DNA from: Actinomycetes bacterium
GTDB lineage: Bacteria; Actinomycetota; Coriobacteriia; Coriobacteriales; Eggerthellaceae
Direction of reading: 5' to 3'
Assembly (NCBI GenBank): GCA_023394615.1
Contig: JAEXAI010000006.1
Location: forward strand, 62,001-126,000
Length of the DNA stretch: 64,000 bases
A program made the translations under genes and the position numbers. The notes beneath the pieces are model-generated. The model did no database searches and was not told the origin of the DNA. It saw nothing but the letters and a program-made list of their open reading frames with translations. Positions 9,644 through 17,432 of the stretch are shown here, one piece after another. The first letter of the stretch is position 1; each line of letters starts with the position of its first letter.

Positions 9644-9673
9644 TTGTGGTAGCAGGTCGCTTCCCCGTATTAT
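9644..9673 (+). promoter_or_regulatory. Possible promoter of nrfA
   Basis: TTGTGG (9644-9649) and TATTAT (9668-9673) are separated by 18 bp and lie about 47 bp upstream of the nrfA start. They resemble sigma-70 -35 and -10 boxes. Sequence pattern only. Confidence 0.35.
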
Positions 9674-9719
9674 GACCTCATCGTTTGCATTTCATTGAGG
9701 AAAGAAGAGAGGGGAAGAT

Positions 9720-11087
9720 ATGCAAAGCGCAATCAAAGGGAGAAAACTGCTTGTTTGCCTGCTGGTCTTGGCTGCCACGCTTGCCGTTGCGGTATTCGTC
9801 GCAGCATGCGCGCCGAAGGCAAATCCGGGAAATCCCACGCCAGAGGCCACATCACCGACTACTGTGCCGGAAGCTGACAAATTCGGGGTGATTGATGCCG
9901 ATTCATGGGCCAGTCAATACCCGAACCAATACAAGACCTACGAGCAAAACAGCCAGAATTCCGAATCGGGTAAAGCGGACTATTTGGCAGAATACCCGGA
10001 AACCAAGGTACTGGGACTAGGCTACGGCTATGCGAACTACTACACCGAACCGCGCGGCCATACCTATTCGCTTGATACCATCGAAAACAACGGACGCGTA
10101 AGCGCGAAATCCACCGTCGGCTGCATCGCATGCAAGTCTTCGCAGTTCAATGCCATCGTTGACCAGGCTGGCGACAGCTTCAACTGGAAGGCTCCCTTCT
10201 GGGACACCGTCTTACAGCTTGATGAGGGTATCAGCTGCGCCAACTGCCACGAGAACAGCGATCCGTCGCAGTTGAAGATTACGCGCCAGCAATGGATTGA
10301 AGCCTTGGGTAGCGACGCCAGTTCGCACTCGCTTTCCGGCGAGGTATGCGGGCAGTGCCATTGCGACTATTCCATGAGCCCCACCACCGGCGAGCCCACC
10401 AGCCCATATAACGGTGTGTCTACCATGACGCCCGACCAAGCGCTGAAGTTCTACGATGACAACAACTACGCCGACTGGACCTACGCATCCACCGGCGCGA
10501 AGATGATATCCGTGCGCCATTCCGAATACGAATACAACTACGGCGGCACCGGCAACCACATGACACAGCTGGGCTATGATTGCGCCGACTGCCATATGCC
10601 CACCGAAGTGGATTCCACGGGCGAGGCCTACACCAGCCATTACTGGCAGAGCCCGCTTGAAAATGCCACACTCATCGAAAACGATTGCAGCAGCTGCCAT
10701 GCTGATCTCGTGTCGGAAGTGAAGGCAACGCAGAAGGAAATCGACGGTCGCACACACAAAATCGGCGAGCGTGCAGCTGACTTCGTGCACAACTTCGAAG
10801 CCGCCATCCAGAATGGCGCCATCACCGACGAGCAGAAGACACGCCTGCAGACCATCCAGCGCGACGCATCTTTCTACTGGAATTCCGCAGGAGCTGAAAA
10901 CAGTGAGGGCGCGCACAATTCCGCACTCTACACCGAAGTGCTCGACAAGGCAGAAGCCCTGCTGAACGAAGGCGACGTTATCTTGGGCAAGACATCCACG
11001 GTTGAAGGTTTCGAAGCGTGGAAAGACGCACAGGGCGATATCTTCCACAGCGCAATCACCGAAAAGAACCTGCCTCCTTCTAACTAG
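9720..11087 (+). CDS. nrfA: Pentaheme cytochrome c nitrite reductase (ammonia-forming)
   Basis: 455 residues. Five heme-binding sites are visible: the diagnostic lysine-ligated CIACK at residue 135, then CANCH (173), CGQCH (210), CADCH (288) and CSSCH (323). This pattern (one CxxCK plus four CxxCH) is that of NrfA, which reduces nitrite to ammonium with six electrons. The N-terminus is hydrophobic and ends in a lipobox-like VAAC, so the protein is probably a membrane-anchored lipoprotein outside the cytoplasmic membrane. The start follows GAAGAGAGGGGAAG. The downstream gene, 37 bp away, encodes the likely membrane electron donor; the usual order nrfH-nrfA is reversed here. Confidence 0.95.
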   Translation: MQSAIKGRKLLVCLLVLAATLAVAVFVAACAPKANPGNPTPEATSPTTVPEADKFGVIDADSWASQYPNQYKTYEQNSQNSESGKADYLAEYPETKVLGLGYGYANYYTEPRGHTYSLDTIENNGRVSAKSTVGCIACKSSQFNAIVDQAGDSFNWKAPFWDTVLQLDEGISCANCHENSDPSQLKITRQQWIEALGSDASSHSLSGEVCGQCHCDYSMSPTTGEPTSPYNGVSTMTPDQALKFYDDNNYADWTYASTGAKMISVRHSEYEYNYGGTGNHMTQLGYDCADCHMPTEVDSTGEAYTSHYWQSPLENATLIENDCSSCHADLVSEVKATQKEIDGRTHKIGERAADFVHNFEAAIQNGAITDEQKTRLQTIQRDASFYWNSAGAENSEGAHNSALYTEVLDKAEALLNEGDVILGKTSTVEGFEAWKDAQGDIFHSAITEKNLPPSN

Positions 11088-11124
11088 CGGACCAACTGAG
11101 ATTCGCTGAAAGGAGTGAACCTGT

Positions 11125-11886
11125 ATGACAACGGACAATAGCAACGGGAACAAACCCGCAGACACCGGCACCGAACATGCCAACGCTGTGCAAGGCGCGC
11201 CGGTACCGAAGAAGACCAAGCATAAAGGACTTATCATAACCGCTGTGATTGTGGCGGTACTGGTCGTGGCATTCGCAGGATTCTGGACATGGCACGAAAC
11301 GCCAGGGTTCTGTGCGGCAATCTGCCACAACATGGATGAGTATTTGGACACCTACCAGCAACCGCAGAACCAGGCTGGCGTCGACAAATACGGCAACGCG
11401 GTTTCAAACACGAACGCCATGATGGCCACGCTACACAGAAGCAACGACACCACAGCTAAAAGCGAGATTCGCTGCATGGCCTGCCACCACGCCATTGTAG
11501 GCGAGCAGGTAAGCGAAGCGATGGGTTTTGTAAGCGGCAACTACTACTATCCGCTCTACGAGCGGGTGGGTGATGATTTGACCCATTGGTGGGGCGAAGA
11601 CGTGAGCGGAGATCAGTTCTGCGTGAACGAGAACTGCCACGTCTATCTGCAAGATGCCACCGGTGGGGTGAACCGCGACAAGTTGGAAGCCTCGACAATG
11701 TCTATGGAATTCAACCCCCATTCGCAGCACCATGAGGGCATAGAGATGGATTGCACCACCTGTCATAAAGGCCATCGTGCCTCGGTAGTGGAATGCACCG
11801 GCTGTCATGAGCACGAAAACGCTACCCTGCCCGACGGCTGGATAACGAAGGCCGAAAGCGATACGCTGATGGCGAAAACGTTCTAA
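11125..11886 (+). CDS. NapC/NrfH-like multiheme cytochrome c, membrane-anchored
   Basis: 253 residues. A single transmembrane anchor (about 37-58) is followed by a domain with five candidate heme sites. Three are normal CxxCH (CMACH, CTTCH, CTGCH); one is spaced CX3CH (CAAICH) and one CX4CH (CVNENCH). NapC/NrfH proteins pass electrons from menaquinol to periplasmic reductases; position directly after nrfA and a good ribosome site (GAAAGGAG) point to that role. It is longer than a typical NrfH (about 150-190 residues). The abnormal spacings may still bind heme or may be lost sites. Called NrfH-like rather than NrfH for that reason. Confidence 0.75.
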   Translation: MTTDNSNGNKPADTGTEHANAVQGAPVPKKTKHKGLIITAVIVAVLVVAFAGFWTWHETPGFCAAICHNMDEYLDTYQQPQNQAGVDKYGNAVSNTNAMMATLHRSNDTTAKSEIRCMACHHAIVGEQVSEAMGFVSGNYYYPLYERVGDDLTHWWGEDVSGDQFCVNENCHVYLQDATGGVNRDKLEASTMSMEFNPHSQHHEGIEMDCTTCHKGHRASVVECTGCHEHENATLPDGWITKAESDTLMAKTF

Positions 11887-11952
11887 AGATTACCGTTGTG
11901 CGGGCGAATCGGGCCTCAGCCTGTGAAACCCGTACAGCCTCCCACTCCCCGC

Positions 11953-11987
11953 CTGCCGCGGCTTGGCCATGCACCGAGCCGCGGCAG
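11953..11987. terminator. GC-rich hairpin between convergent genes
   Basis: CTGCCGCGGCT (11953-11963) and AGCCGCGGCAG (11977-11987) form a perfect 11-bp stem with a 13-nt loop, 66 bp past the NrfH-like stop and facing the end of the MocR-type gene. No clear T-tract follows on either strand, so termination is likely but not proven. Confidence 0.5.
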
Positions 11988-12010
11988 AGTAGTTTCAGCG
12001 GAAGTTTTAG

Positions 12011-12120
12011 CCGAGCGCCTCGCCTTGCCATGTTTTAAAGCCGAGCGCCTCGCCTTGCCATGTTTTAAAGCCGGGCGCCCGCCGTACCACGCTTAGCCGA
12101 GCGCCTCGCCGTACCACGCG
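12011..12120. repeat. Tandem repeat copied from the 3' end of the MocR-type gene
   Basis: Two identical 30-bp units (12011-12040, 12041-12070) are followed by two diverged shorter ones (12071-12096, 12097-12120). Each contains a form of CCGAGCGCCTCGCC. The last unit is inside the C-terminal codons of the MocR-type gene; the others lie beyond its stop. The array looks like serial duplication of the gene's end. Confidence 0.8.
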
Positions 12121-13679
12121 CGCGCAAGACGATTGATCCCCTCTGGAATCAATTCGTCTTCGATAGACGAGAATCCCAGTAGCACATAATTGTTCATCGG
12201 GTGGCTTTTGTTCACCCAATGCTCGTCGATACTGTACACGCGCACGTCGTTTCTGCGCGCGAGCTCAATCAAATCCTGCTGTTGACGACGATGTTTGTCG
12301 CCCAGCAGAATATGCAGACCCACGTTGGCACCCACCACGTTCACAAAATCGCCCATACTCGACTTGATGGAATCCATCAGCAAGTCATGACGCCTGCGAT
12401 ACAGATTCACGGTAGCGTGCACATAGCGATCCCAATCATCGCTCTCCATGAACAGCCGTTGCATTTCCTGGTCCAACCACGCCACCGGACAGAACTCGCT
12501 GTTATGCCGCGCACGCCATTTGGGCACAAGCTCAGGCGGCAAAACCACATACGATATGCGAAGCGCAGGCGAAAGAATTTTCGACAAGGTTCCCATGTAG
12601 ATCACGCGCTGCGGACACAACGATTGCAGACTGGAAATATTGTCGGCGTCGTAGCGGTATTCGCAGCAGTAATCATCCTCGATTATGTAGGCACCCGTGC
12701 GACGGGCCCAACCGATAATCTGCAGGCGCGCCGACATGGGCAACCAGTAACCGATTGGAAATTGATTGGCTGGAGTCAAAAAAGCCAAGCGCGCGTTGCT
12801 CGCCAGCAGAAAGCTCGCAAAACTCTCTAGGCCATTATAGGCGGGAATGGGCACGATATCGCAGCCGCGATGTTCGAAAGCAATGCGGGCACCGTCGTAT
12901 CCAGGGTCCTCCATCGCCACACGCGGATGCTCTTCTTCCAACAGGTCGGTAATCGCACGAATAGCGAACTGCGTGCCGGGTTGCAGTACTATCTGTTCGG
13001 GGGAGCATCTGACCCCGCGCGTTTTCGCGAGATGGCGTGCCAGTTGATAACGCAAACCCGGTAAACCAAACGGGTCGATGTATGACCCCGCAGCGCGAAG
13101 GCTGTCTCGACTGAGCGCTTTGTTGGCAAACGAGCGCCATGCACCTGCAGGCAGGGCCGATACAGAACGGTTACCATACGAAAAATCGTACGTGCATCCA
13201 TAATTGTCCCCCAGGGGACTGCGGTTCGCGCCGAACGGGTCGGAGCCTTTGAAGACCTCATCGACAATCTGCTGTTGACTGGCGAGAGTCGTGCCGCCCT
13301 TCCCCTGCTGCGCCATGCCGCTAGGCGCATTAACTGACACTTGCTGCGGTGCCGTACATGATGCATCGCCCGCCCATTGTCCGATGCCGCTCGATGTGCC
13401 GCCCTGATCTTGCTGTGGCGCCGCCCCTAAAAGGGAGAAGTCCAGGTCTTCCACTGTGTAGCCATACCCTCGTTTGCCTACGATATAGCCCTCCACGGAA
13501 AGCTGGCGATAAGCCGCTTCCACGGTGTTGCGAGCCACATGCAGTTCGCTGGCCAATTCTCGGATAGCGGGCAGTTTCACGCCCTTGCCCAACGTGGCAT
13601 TCTCTATCTGGTCACGAACCTGTCGGTATATCTGATGATATGCAGCAACTTTACTATCCCGATCGATCTTTATCTGCAT
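12093..13679 (-). CDS. MocR/PdxR-type regulator (GntR winged helix fused to aminotransferase-like domain)
   Basis: 528 residues. The N-terminal GntR winged helix (about 10-78) contains the LPAIRELASELHVARNTV helix-turn-helix region. A Gln/Gly/Ser-rich linker (about 85-160) leads to a fold-type I aminotransferase domain with the PLP lysine in GTLSKILSP (Lys367). MocR proteins bind PLP or an amino-acid adduct and usually control genes of vitamin B6, amino-acid or GABA metabolism; the target here is not evident. The start has a strong GAGGGGG. It is divergent from the membrane protein at 14014. The last codons lie in the tandem repeat, so the extreme C-terminus may vary between strains. Confidence 0.9.
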   Translation of the reverse strand: MQIKIDRDSKVAAYHQIYRQVRDQIENATLGKGVKLPAIRELASELHVARNTVEAAYRQLSVEGYIVGKRGYGYTVEDLDFSLLGAAPQQDQGGTSSGIGQWAGDASCTAPQQVSVNAPSGMAQQGKGGTTLASQQQIVDEVFKGSDPFGANRSPLGDNYGCTYDFSYGNRSVSALPAGAWRSFANKALSRDSLRAAGSYIDPFGLPGLRYQLARHLAKTRGVRCSPEQIVLQPGTQFAIRAITDLLEEEHPRVAMEDPGYDGARIAFEHRGCDIVPIPAYNGLESFASFLLASNARLAFLTPANQFPIGYWLPMSARLQIIGWARRTGAYIIEDDYCCEYRYDADNISSLQSLCPQRVIYMGTLSKILSPALRISYVVLPPELVPKWRARHNSEFCPVAWLDQEMQRLFMESDDWDRYVHATVNLYRRRHDLLMDSIKSSMGDFVNVVGANVGLHILLGDKHRRQQQDLIELARRNDVRVYSIDEHWVNKSHPMNNYVLLGFSSIEDELIPEGINRLARAWYGEALG

Positions 13680-14013
13680 CTTTCCCCCTCGCCAGCCGAC
13701 GATTTATCCTCCAGTGCAGCTACGCTTGCGCATGAACCGTTTCCGCGTTGACCGCTTGTCTTCCGCATGCTATCCCCTTACGGTTTTATCATTTGAGAAT
13801 ATTCTATAAGGTTTAGTGTGATAATACCCATAATTTATCAAAATTTACCTGAAATATACTGGGATATTCTATTGCAAAAAAGCTATAAACCCATCCATCT
13901 TGCAATGAGATTGCCGAGTATTTATATGCTATCCTTTTCTCGATAACCCAGCCCGCCCGGTGTATAAGCTGCACGCCTATCCGACTCACATCCATCCTAC
14001 TATTGGGGCTCGT
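13680..14013. promoter_or_regulatory. A/T-rich divergent intergenic region
   Basis: 334 bp between the divergent MocR-type gene and the membrane protein. The stretch 13780-13940 is clearly richer in A/T than its surroundings and includes TTGAGA (13793-13798) and an extended -10-like TGTGATAAT (13817-13825), but their spacing is not ideal. It must hold promoters for both genes. I see no gene here. Confidence 0.4.
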
Positions 14014-15084
14014 ATGCCAAAGGACTTTTCCAACCCTCATAAACTCGGCTTCATGCGTTTCATCGAAGTAATATTCGTCATAAACATCTGCTTCTCGTTC
14101 ATTCAGCTCACGTTCATGATAAAAGGCGACTACACCATCGGATTCGTGAATATCCTGGATTACCTGAACCTGATATTCGAAGGCATCGCCCTGTGGATGA
14201 TGTGGCAACGCAAAAAGGCCACACGTACCTTCTTCATCGGATACACCCTGTTCAACTTAGTATCCGGATCTATATTCAACATTGCAACGGGCGATTTCAG
14301 CCTTGCGTCCCAATTGAGCGCCTCGGGAACCGACTTGGCCCTGCTGCTGTATTTCTGCACGTCACGACGTGTGAAAGCCGTGATGATCGAGCCGCTCAAC
14401 ACCGAAGCGTTGAATAAGCAAATTGAAAACGACCGCTTATACTATCGGCCGAAAACATGGCCGTTCTGGCGCAACCTGATAATCTATTTATGCGTATTCA
14501 GCGTTGTCGGCCATTGGATGGAGGCTGGCTACTGCACCTTGATTCGTTTCGACATTTTGCCAGGCACCTACGACCCGAACTCGCAGATTTGGTCCGATTG
14601 GCTCTATCCGTTTCCGGTATACGGGGTGGGTGCGGTAGTCTGCGTGCTGCTGCTGTTCCCGATAAAGAACTACCTGCAAAAGAAACTGCCGGGACATTTC
14701 CTGCCGGTTGCTTGCAGTTTCGTGATAAACGGAACCGCATGCACGCTCATCGAATTGGCGATGGGCCTGATGATAAACCAACCATCACCAGAGGGTGTTT
14801 ATCCTTTATGGGATTACAGCACCCTGTTCTGCAATTTCATGGGGCAAGTCTGTTTGCAGAACGGTCTCGCTTTCGGAGTGATTGCCACATTGATGACCTG
14901 GATTATCTACCCACTTGTTGAATATGCGCTCGGCAAGCTGCCACGAGACGCTATGAATATCATATTCGTTGGCGTAGTCGTGGGTTTCTGCATCTTGTTT
15001 TTGCTGTATTGCGTCAATATCCTGGCTCCCGATTATCTGATAAAAGCCAAAGCCACTGCCAGTGTGGCGACCTTTGCGCAATAG
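14014..15084 (+). CDS. Multipass membrane protein with PF06541-like (CmpB, 'ABC transporter type IV') C-terminal half
   Basis: 356 residues with about nine predicted transmembrane segments. The N-terminal third (four segments) is not recognised. The remainder resembles the putative CmpB family: FSVVGHWMEAGYCTL, a conserved PFPVYGVGAVV, and a TLIELAMGLMINQPSP segment. A shorter homologue of just this half is encoded at 19041-19643. The ATG at 14014 is preferred; an in-frame GTG at 13960 would add 18 residues. Function unknown. Divergent from the MocR-type regulator, which might control it. Confidence 0.6.
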   Translation: MPKDFSNPHKLGFMRFIEVIFVINICFSFIQLTFMIKGDYTIGFVNILDYLNLIFEGIALWMMWQRKKATRTFFIGYTLFNLVSGSIFNIATGDFSLASQLSASGTDLALLLYFCTSRRVKAVMIEPLNTEALNKQIENDRLYYRPKTWPFWRNLIIYLCVFSVVGHWMEAGYCTLIRFDILPGTYDPNSQIWSDWLYPFPVYGVGAVVCVLLLFPIKNYLQKKLPGHFLPVACSFVINGTACTLIELAMGLMINQPSPEGVYPLWDYSTLFCNFMGQVCLQNGLAFGVIATLMTWIIYPLVEYALGKLPRDAMNIIFVGVVVGFCILFLLYCVNILAPDYLIKAKATASVATFAQ

Positions 15085-15265
15085 GTGAACGGACAAGGAA
15101 CTGAAGAAGCACGACGAAGGCTACACTGATAGGAACAAACCAGCAAATGGAGTGTGCGAGCCTGTCATGACCGCACAGATAGCGGGACAAGCACACTCGA
15201 AGATGCGTTTGGTACCGTCATGCTCACGAAGGTCGGCACCTACATCTTCTGCGTCGCACAAGCAG

Positions 15266-15376
15266 CAGGCGGCGCAACGGTCAAGCCCGATTCGAGGAGC
15301 ATCAGGCGGCGCAACGTTCAAGCCCAATTCGAGGAGCATCAGGCGGCGGGGCGGCCAAGCCCAATTTGAGGAGCAG
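15266..15376. repeat. 37-bp tandem repeat, three copies
   Basis: Units start at 15266, 15303 and 15340. Each carries CAGGCGGCG, then CAAGCCC(A/G)ATT(C/T)GAGGAGCA. The first two units differ at only two positions; the third is more diverged. No coding role is apparent. Confidence 0.85.
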
Positions 15377-15422
15377 CAGCCTGTTCGCACCTATGCCGTC
15401 GTGTCCGTTTTTGCCGTCTATT

Positions 15423-15639
15423 GCCTTTTTGCGATTTCAAAACAGAAAAAAGCCAAGTAAGCGAAGTAAAGTACGATGCTCTCGCATATAAGTATCGCTA
15501 AATCAGGAAAAATCGAGAATCTAGAAAACTATCCCCGCATAACCGCAGGTCACAGAAGACCTCTATCGATGGACGAAAATCGGGTTCGTACTTTACTTCG
15601 CTTACTCGCCGTTATCCTGTTTTCAAATCGGAAAATGCC
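15423..15639. mobile_element. MITE-like inverted-repeat element, copy B, intact
   Basis: 217 bp with 54-nt terminal inverted repeats (15423-15476 and 15586-15639) that match at about 45 of 54 positions. The innermost 19 bases, TAAGCGAAGTAAAGTACGA, match perfectly. The element has no ORF of its own. A second copy at 4357-6093 is split by an IS3 element. Single-stranded, it would fold into one long hairpin. No flanking target duplication could be identified. Confidence 0.75.
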
Positions 15640-15644
15640 CTTCC

Positions 15645-15807
15645 ATGGTGTTAAACATCGTGCTGATGATGCTGTTCATGCATACCAGCAAGGCACTTGA
15701 GAAATCACAGACCAATGCTACCGATGCCGACGGATCCCTAGCTAAGGCGCTTGCGGCATTCACGCGAAGAGCTGATCGACTTGGTGGACAGGCTACGCGA
15801 CGAGTGA
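15645..15807 (+). pseudogene. Possible degraded small gene
   Basis: The frame from 15645 reads MVLNIVLMMLFMHTSKALEK and onward to about 15760. It would have to shift by one base to continue as SREELIDLVDRLRDE ending at TGA 15805-15807, a typical charged helical C-terminus. This suggests a frameshifted remnant. It starts right after the MITE-like element. Family not recognised; low confidence. Confidence 0.22.
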
Positions 15808-15981
15808 ATCCGATTCGTGCGCGCGGGCCTCGTCATTTGCAAATCCCGAGAGCAAACCTGCCGTTTTTGACTTGATGGGCGCAGGCTTTGGAAGCAGCGT
15901 GATCATAGCCATAGGCTTGCCGTTCACTGTTACGATGTACTCGATACCGGTATCGTGAACCTCGCGCACAAGGCTGCTCAA
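15793..15981 (-). pseudogene. Truncated Phd/YefM-type antitoxin fragment
   Basis: The 62-codon frame carries a Phd/YefM-like core (SSLVREVHDTG, then EYIVTVNGKPMAMI) and a tail like the C-termini of prevent-host-death antitoxins. The usual N-terminal 15-20 residues are missing: upstream, in frame, there is a stop codon, and the only start is TTG with no ribosome site. No toxin gene is adjacent. Most likely a relic of a toxin-antitoxin pair in this degraded region. Confidence 0.5.
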
Positions 15982-16060
15982 ACCGCTATCATAAATCGAT
16001 GACTATGCATTCCGTTCGCACGCAACAACCCAGCTGGTCGGCCAAAGGAAAATAGCACCT

Positions 16061-16411
16061 ATGAATCGTGAATCCATACTCGCTTATGCGGCCGATCAAT
16101 TCGGCACGCAGCCGGATTATCCCTGGGGCAAAGACGCGGGAAGCACTGTGCTGCGCCACGCGAACCGCAAGTGGTATGCCCTCGTCATCGACGTTCCCGC
16201 CGAAAAGCTGGGGCTGCCGGGCAAACACATTGCGCACGTACTGAACGTGAAAACAGACCCAGACGATGCACTGTTTTTGAAACACCAAGACGGCATCCTG
16301 CCCGCCTACCATATGAACAAACAGCATTGGGTATCGGTAGTACTTAACAACACCGTGCCCGATGATGTGGTCAGGTCACTGATTGATACGAGCTACCGCC
16401 TGACGAAGTAA
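16061..16411 (+). CDS. MmcQ/YjbR family protein
   Basis: 116 residues, the full length of the family. It shows the typical YPWG near the N-terminus, the WYALVIDVP strand, and LPAYHMNKQHWVSV before TVPDDVV...LIDTSYRL. YjbR proteins have a CyaY-like fold and are annotated as DNA-binding, but their role is not settled. The start follows AAAGGAAAAT. It stands alone between the degraded region and a convergent Crp/Fnr gene, with a terminator hairpin just after its stop. Confidence 0.88.
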   Translation: MNRESILAYAADQFGTQPDYPWGKDAGSTVLRHANRKWYALVIDVPAEKLGLPGKHIAHVLNVKTDPDDALFLKHQDGILPAYHMNKQHWVSVVLNNTVPDDVVRSLIDTSYRLTK

Positions 16412-16412
16412 C

Positions 16413-16447
16413 ACTGACGGAATAGCAGCGCTACCCCGTCAGTTTAT
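16413..16447 (+). terminator. Rho-independent terminator after the YjbR gene
   Basis: ACTGACGG (16413-16420) pairs with CCGTCAGT (16436-16443), an 8-bp stem two bases past the stop codon, followed by TTATCC. The T-run is short. Confidence 0.55.
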
Positions 16448-16505
16448 CCTGCAGATTGGCTACCGTTCGCGAGAGCGACGACGAATCGCCAGCAGCAGCC
16501 CAGAC

Positions 16506-17285
16506 CTACAGGCTATGCGGCATCTTCAGCTGAAAGCGATTCTTTCGGTAATCAATGACGCCCTCACCTTTCAACTTACCCAGCTCGCTGGACATGGCGC
16601 TGCGATCCACCGACAGATAGTCGGCCAGCTGCTGACGGTTGAAGGGGATGTCGAACGTCGATGCGCCCTGCTTTTTCGCCTGCGCCGAAAGGTAGGCCAG
16701 CAGCTTATCTCGCGTCGTGCGCTTCGACGTTTGCCCGATTTTCTCGGTCAGCATCAGGTTTTTCCGCGCAATCTGCATCAGCAGATTCTGCGAAAGCCGT
16801 TGATGAAACGAGCATGCGTTTGTGCAGGTACAAGCCATTTTTCGGATGTCCATGAACATCACCCGGCACGGCTCGGGAGCAACGATGCTCGCTTGCAGAC
16901 GTACGTCTGGCACGCATGCGTATGACGCGCCGAACACGTCACCCTCGCCCACATGCGACAAGATGTTGCGATTGCCCCAAAAGTCCTCATCGATTACCTG
17001 CACGCTGCCGACGATGACCATGCCCACCGACGTGATCGTGTCGCCACTGCGTGCGATGTACTCCCCTTTTTCGTATGTATGCAATCGCGCATTGATGCAC
17101 GGCATGATCATTCTAATCTCGGCTTCGTCGATACCCCGGAACAATTCGGAGCCATTCATGACCGACACCGCCCCGTCGAACGAATCTGCTGATGCGGGTG
17201 CCGCAGAGGGGCAGCGAGCAGATGCGGGTGCCGCAGATGCATTCGCACGAACCGATCGATCAGGCAGCTGTTTTTCTGCTTTCAT
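16506..17285 (-). CDS. Crp/Fnr-family transcriptional regulator
   Basis: 259 residues. A low-complexity Ala/Pro/Ser N-terminal tail is followed by a cyclic-nucleotide-binding-type beta-barrel (about 45-165) and a C-terminal Crp-type winged helix with FNRQQLADYLSVDRSAMSSE (about 205-245). The start at 17285 is chosen because GAAAGGAA precedes it; longer frames extend into the divergent promoter region. The protein has a Cys-rich stretch ACTCTNACSF at the dimerisation helix, which could make it redox- or NO-responsive, though it does not match the N-terminal Fnr cluster pattern. It is divergent from a Fe-S protein gene, and two nested palindromes lie just upstream of its start, so autoregulation is likely. 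Confidence 0.85.
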   Translation of the reverse strand: MKAEKQLPDRSVRANASAAPASARCPSAAPASADSFDGAVSVMNGSELFRGIDEAEIRMIMPCINARLHTYEKGEYIARSGDTITSVGMVIVGSVQVIDEDFWGNRNILSHVGEGDVFGASYACVPDVRLQASIVAPEPCRVMFMDIRKMACTCTNACSFHQRLSQNLLMQIARKNLMLTEKIGQTSKRTTRDKLLAYLSAQAKKQGASTFDIPFNRQQLADYLSVDRSAMSSELGKLKGEGVIDYRKNRFQLKMPHSL

Positions 17286-17300
17286 CGTGAGTTTCCTTTC

Positions 17301-17325
17301 TGTTGTAAATACAACATACATGTTG
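17301..17325. promoter_or_regulatory. Two overlapping operator-like palindromes
   Basis: TGTTGTAAATACAACA (17301-17316) is a perfect 7-2-7 palindrome. CAACATACATGTTG (17312-17325) is a perfect 5-4-5 palindrome sharing one arm. They lie 16 bp upstream of the Crp/Fnr start and about 110 bp upstream of the divergent Fe-S gene, a likely binding site for the regulator. TATAGT at 17338-17343 could be a -10 box for the Fe-S gene. Confidence 0.6.
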
Positions 17326-17432
17326 TTGCAGCCGCCGTATAGTGCATTCCGGTGAAAAACGAATTGCTCATCGGACGAATGCAAATGAGCCGACAACCAC
17401 GAACGAACCGGCCAACAAGAATGGAGACTGCT

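Noticed and set aside
10212..11351. A 379-codon minus-strand frame across nrfA
   Set aside because: Antisense to five intact heme motifs; repetitive Val/Ala-rich translation typical of shadow frames.
12201..12830. Plus-strand frame opposite the MocR-type gene
   Set aside because: Shadow of the aminotransferase domain.
13813..14208. A 131-codon minus-strand frame overlapping the start of the membrane protein gene
   Set aside because: It covers A/T-rich promoter sequence and the first helices of the better-supported plus-strand gene, and has no ribosome site.
15266..15376. Possible CRISPR array
   Set aside because: The 37-bp units are directly adjacent, with no spacers, and no cas gene is near.
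15240..15380. TTCAA-containing repeats considered as tRNA T-arms
   Set aside because: No acceptor, D or anticodon stems could be drawn around them.
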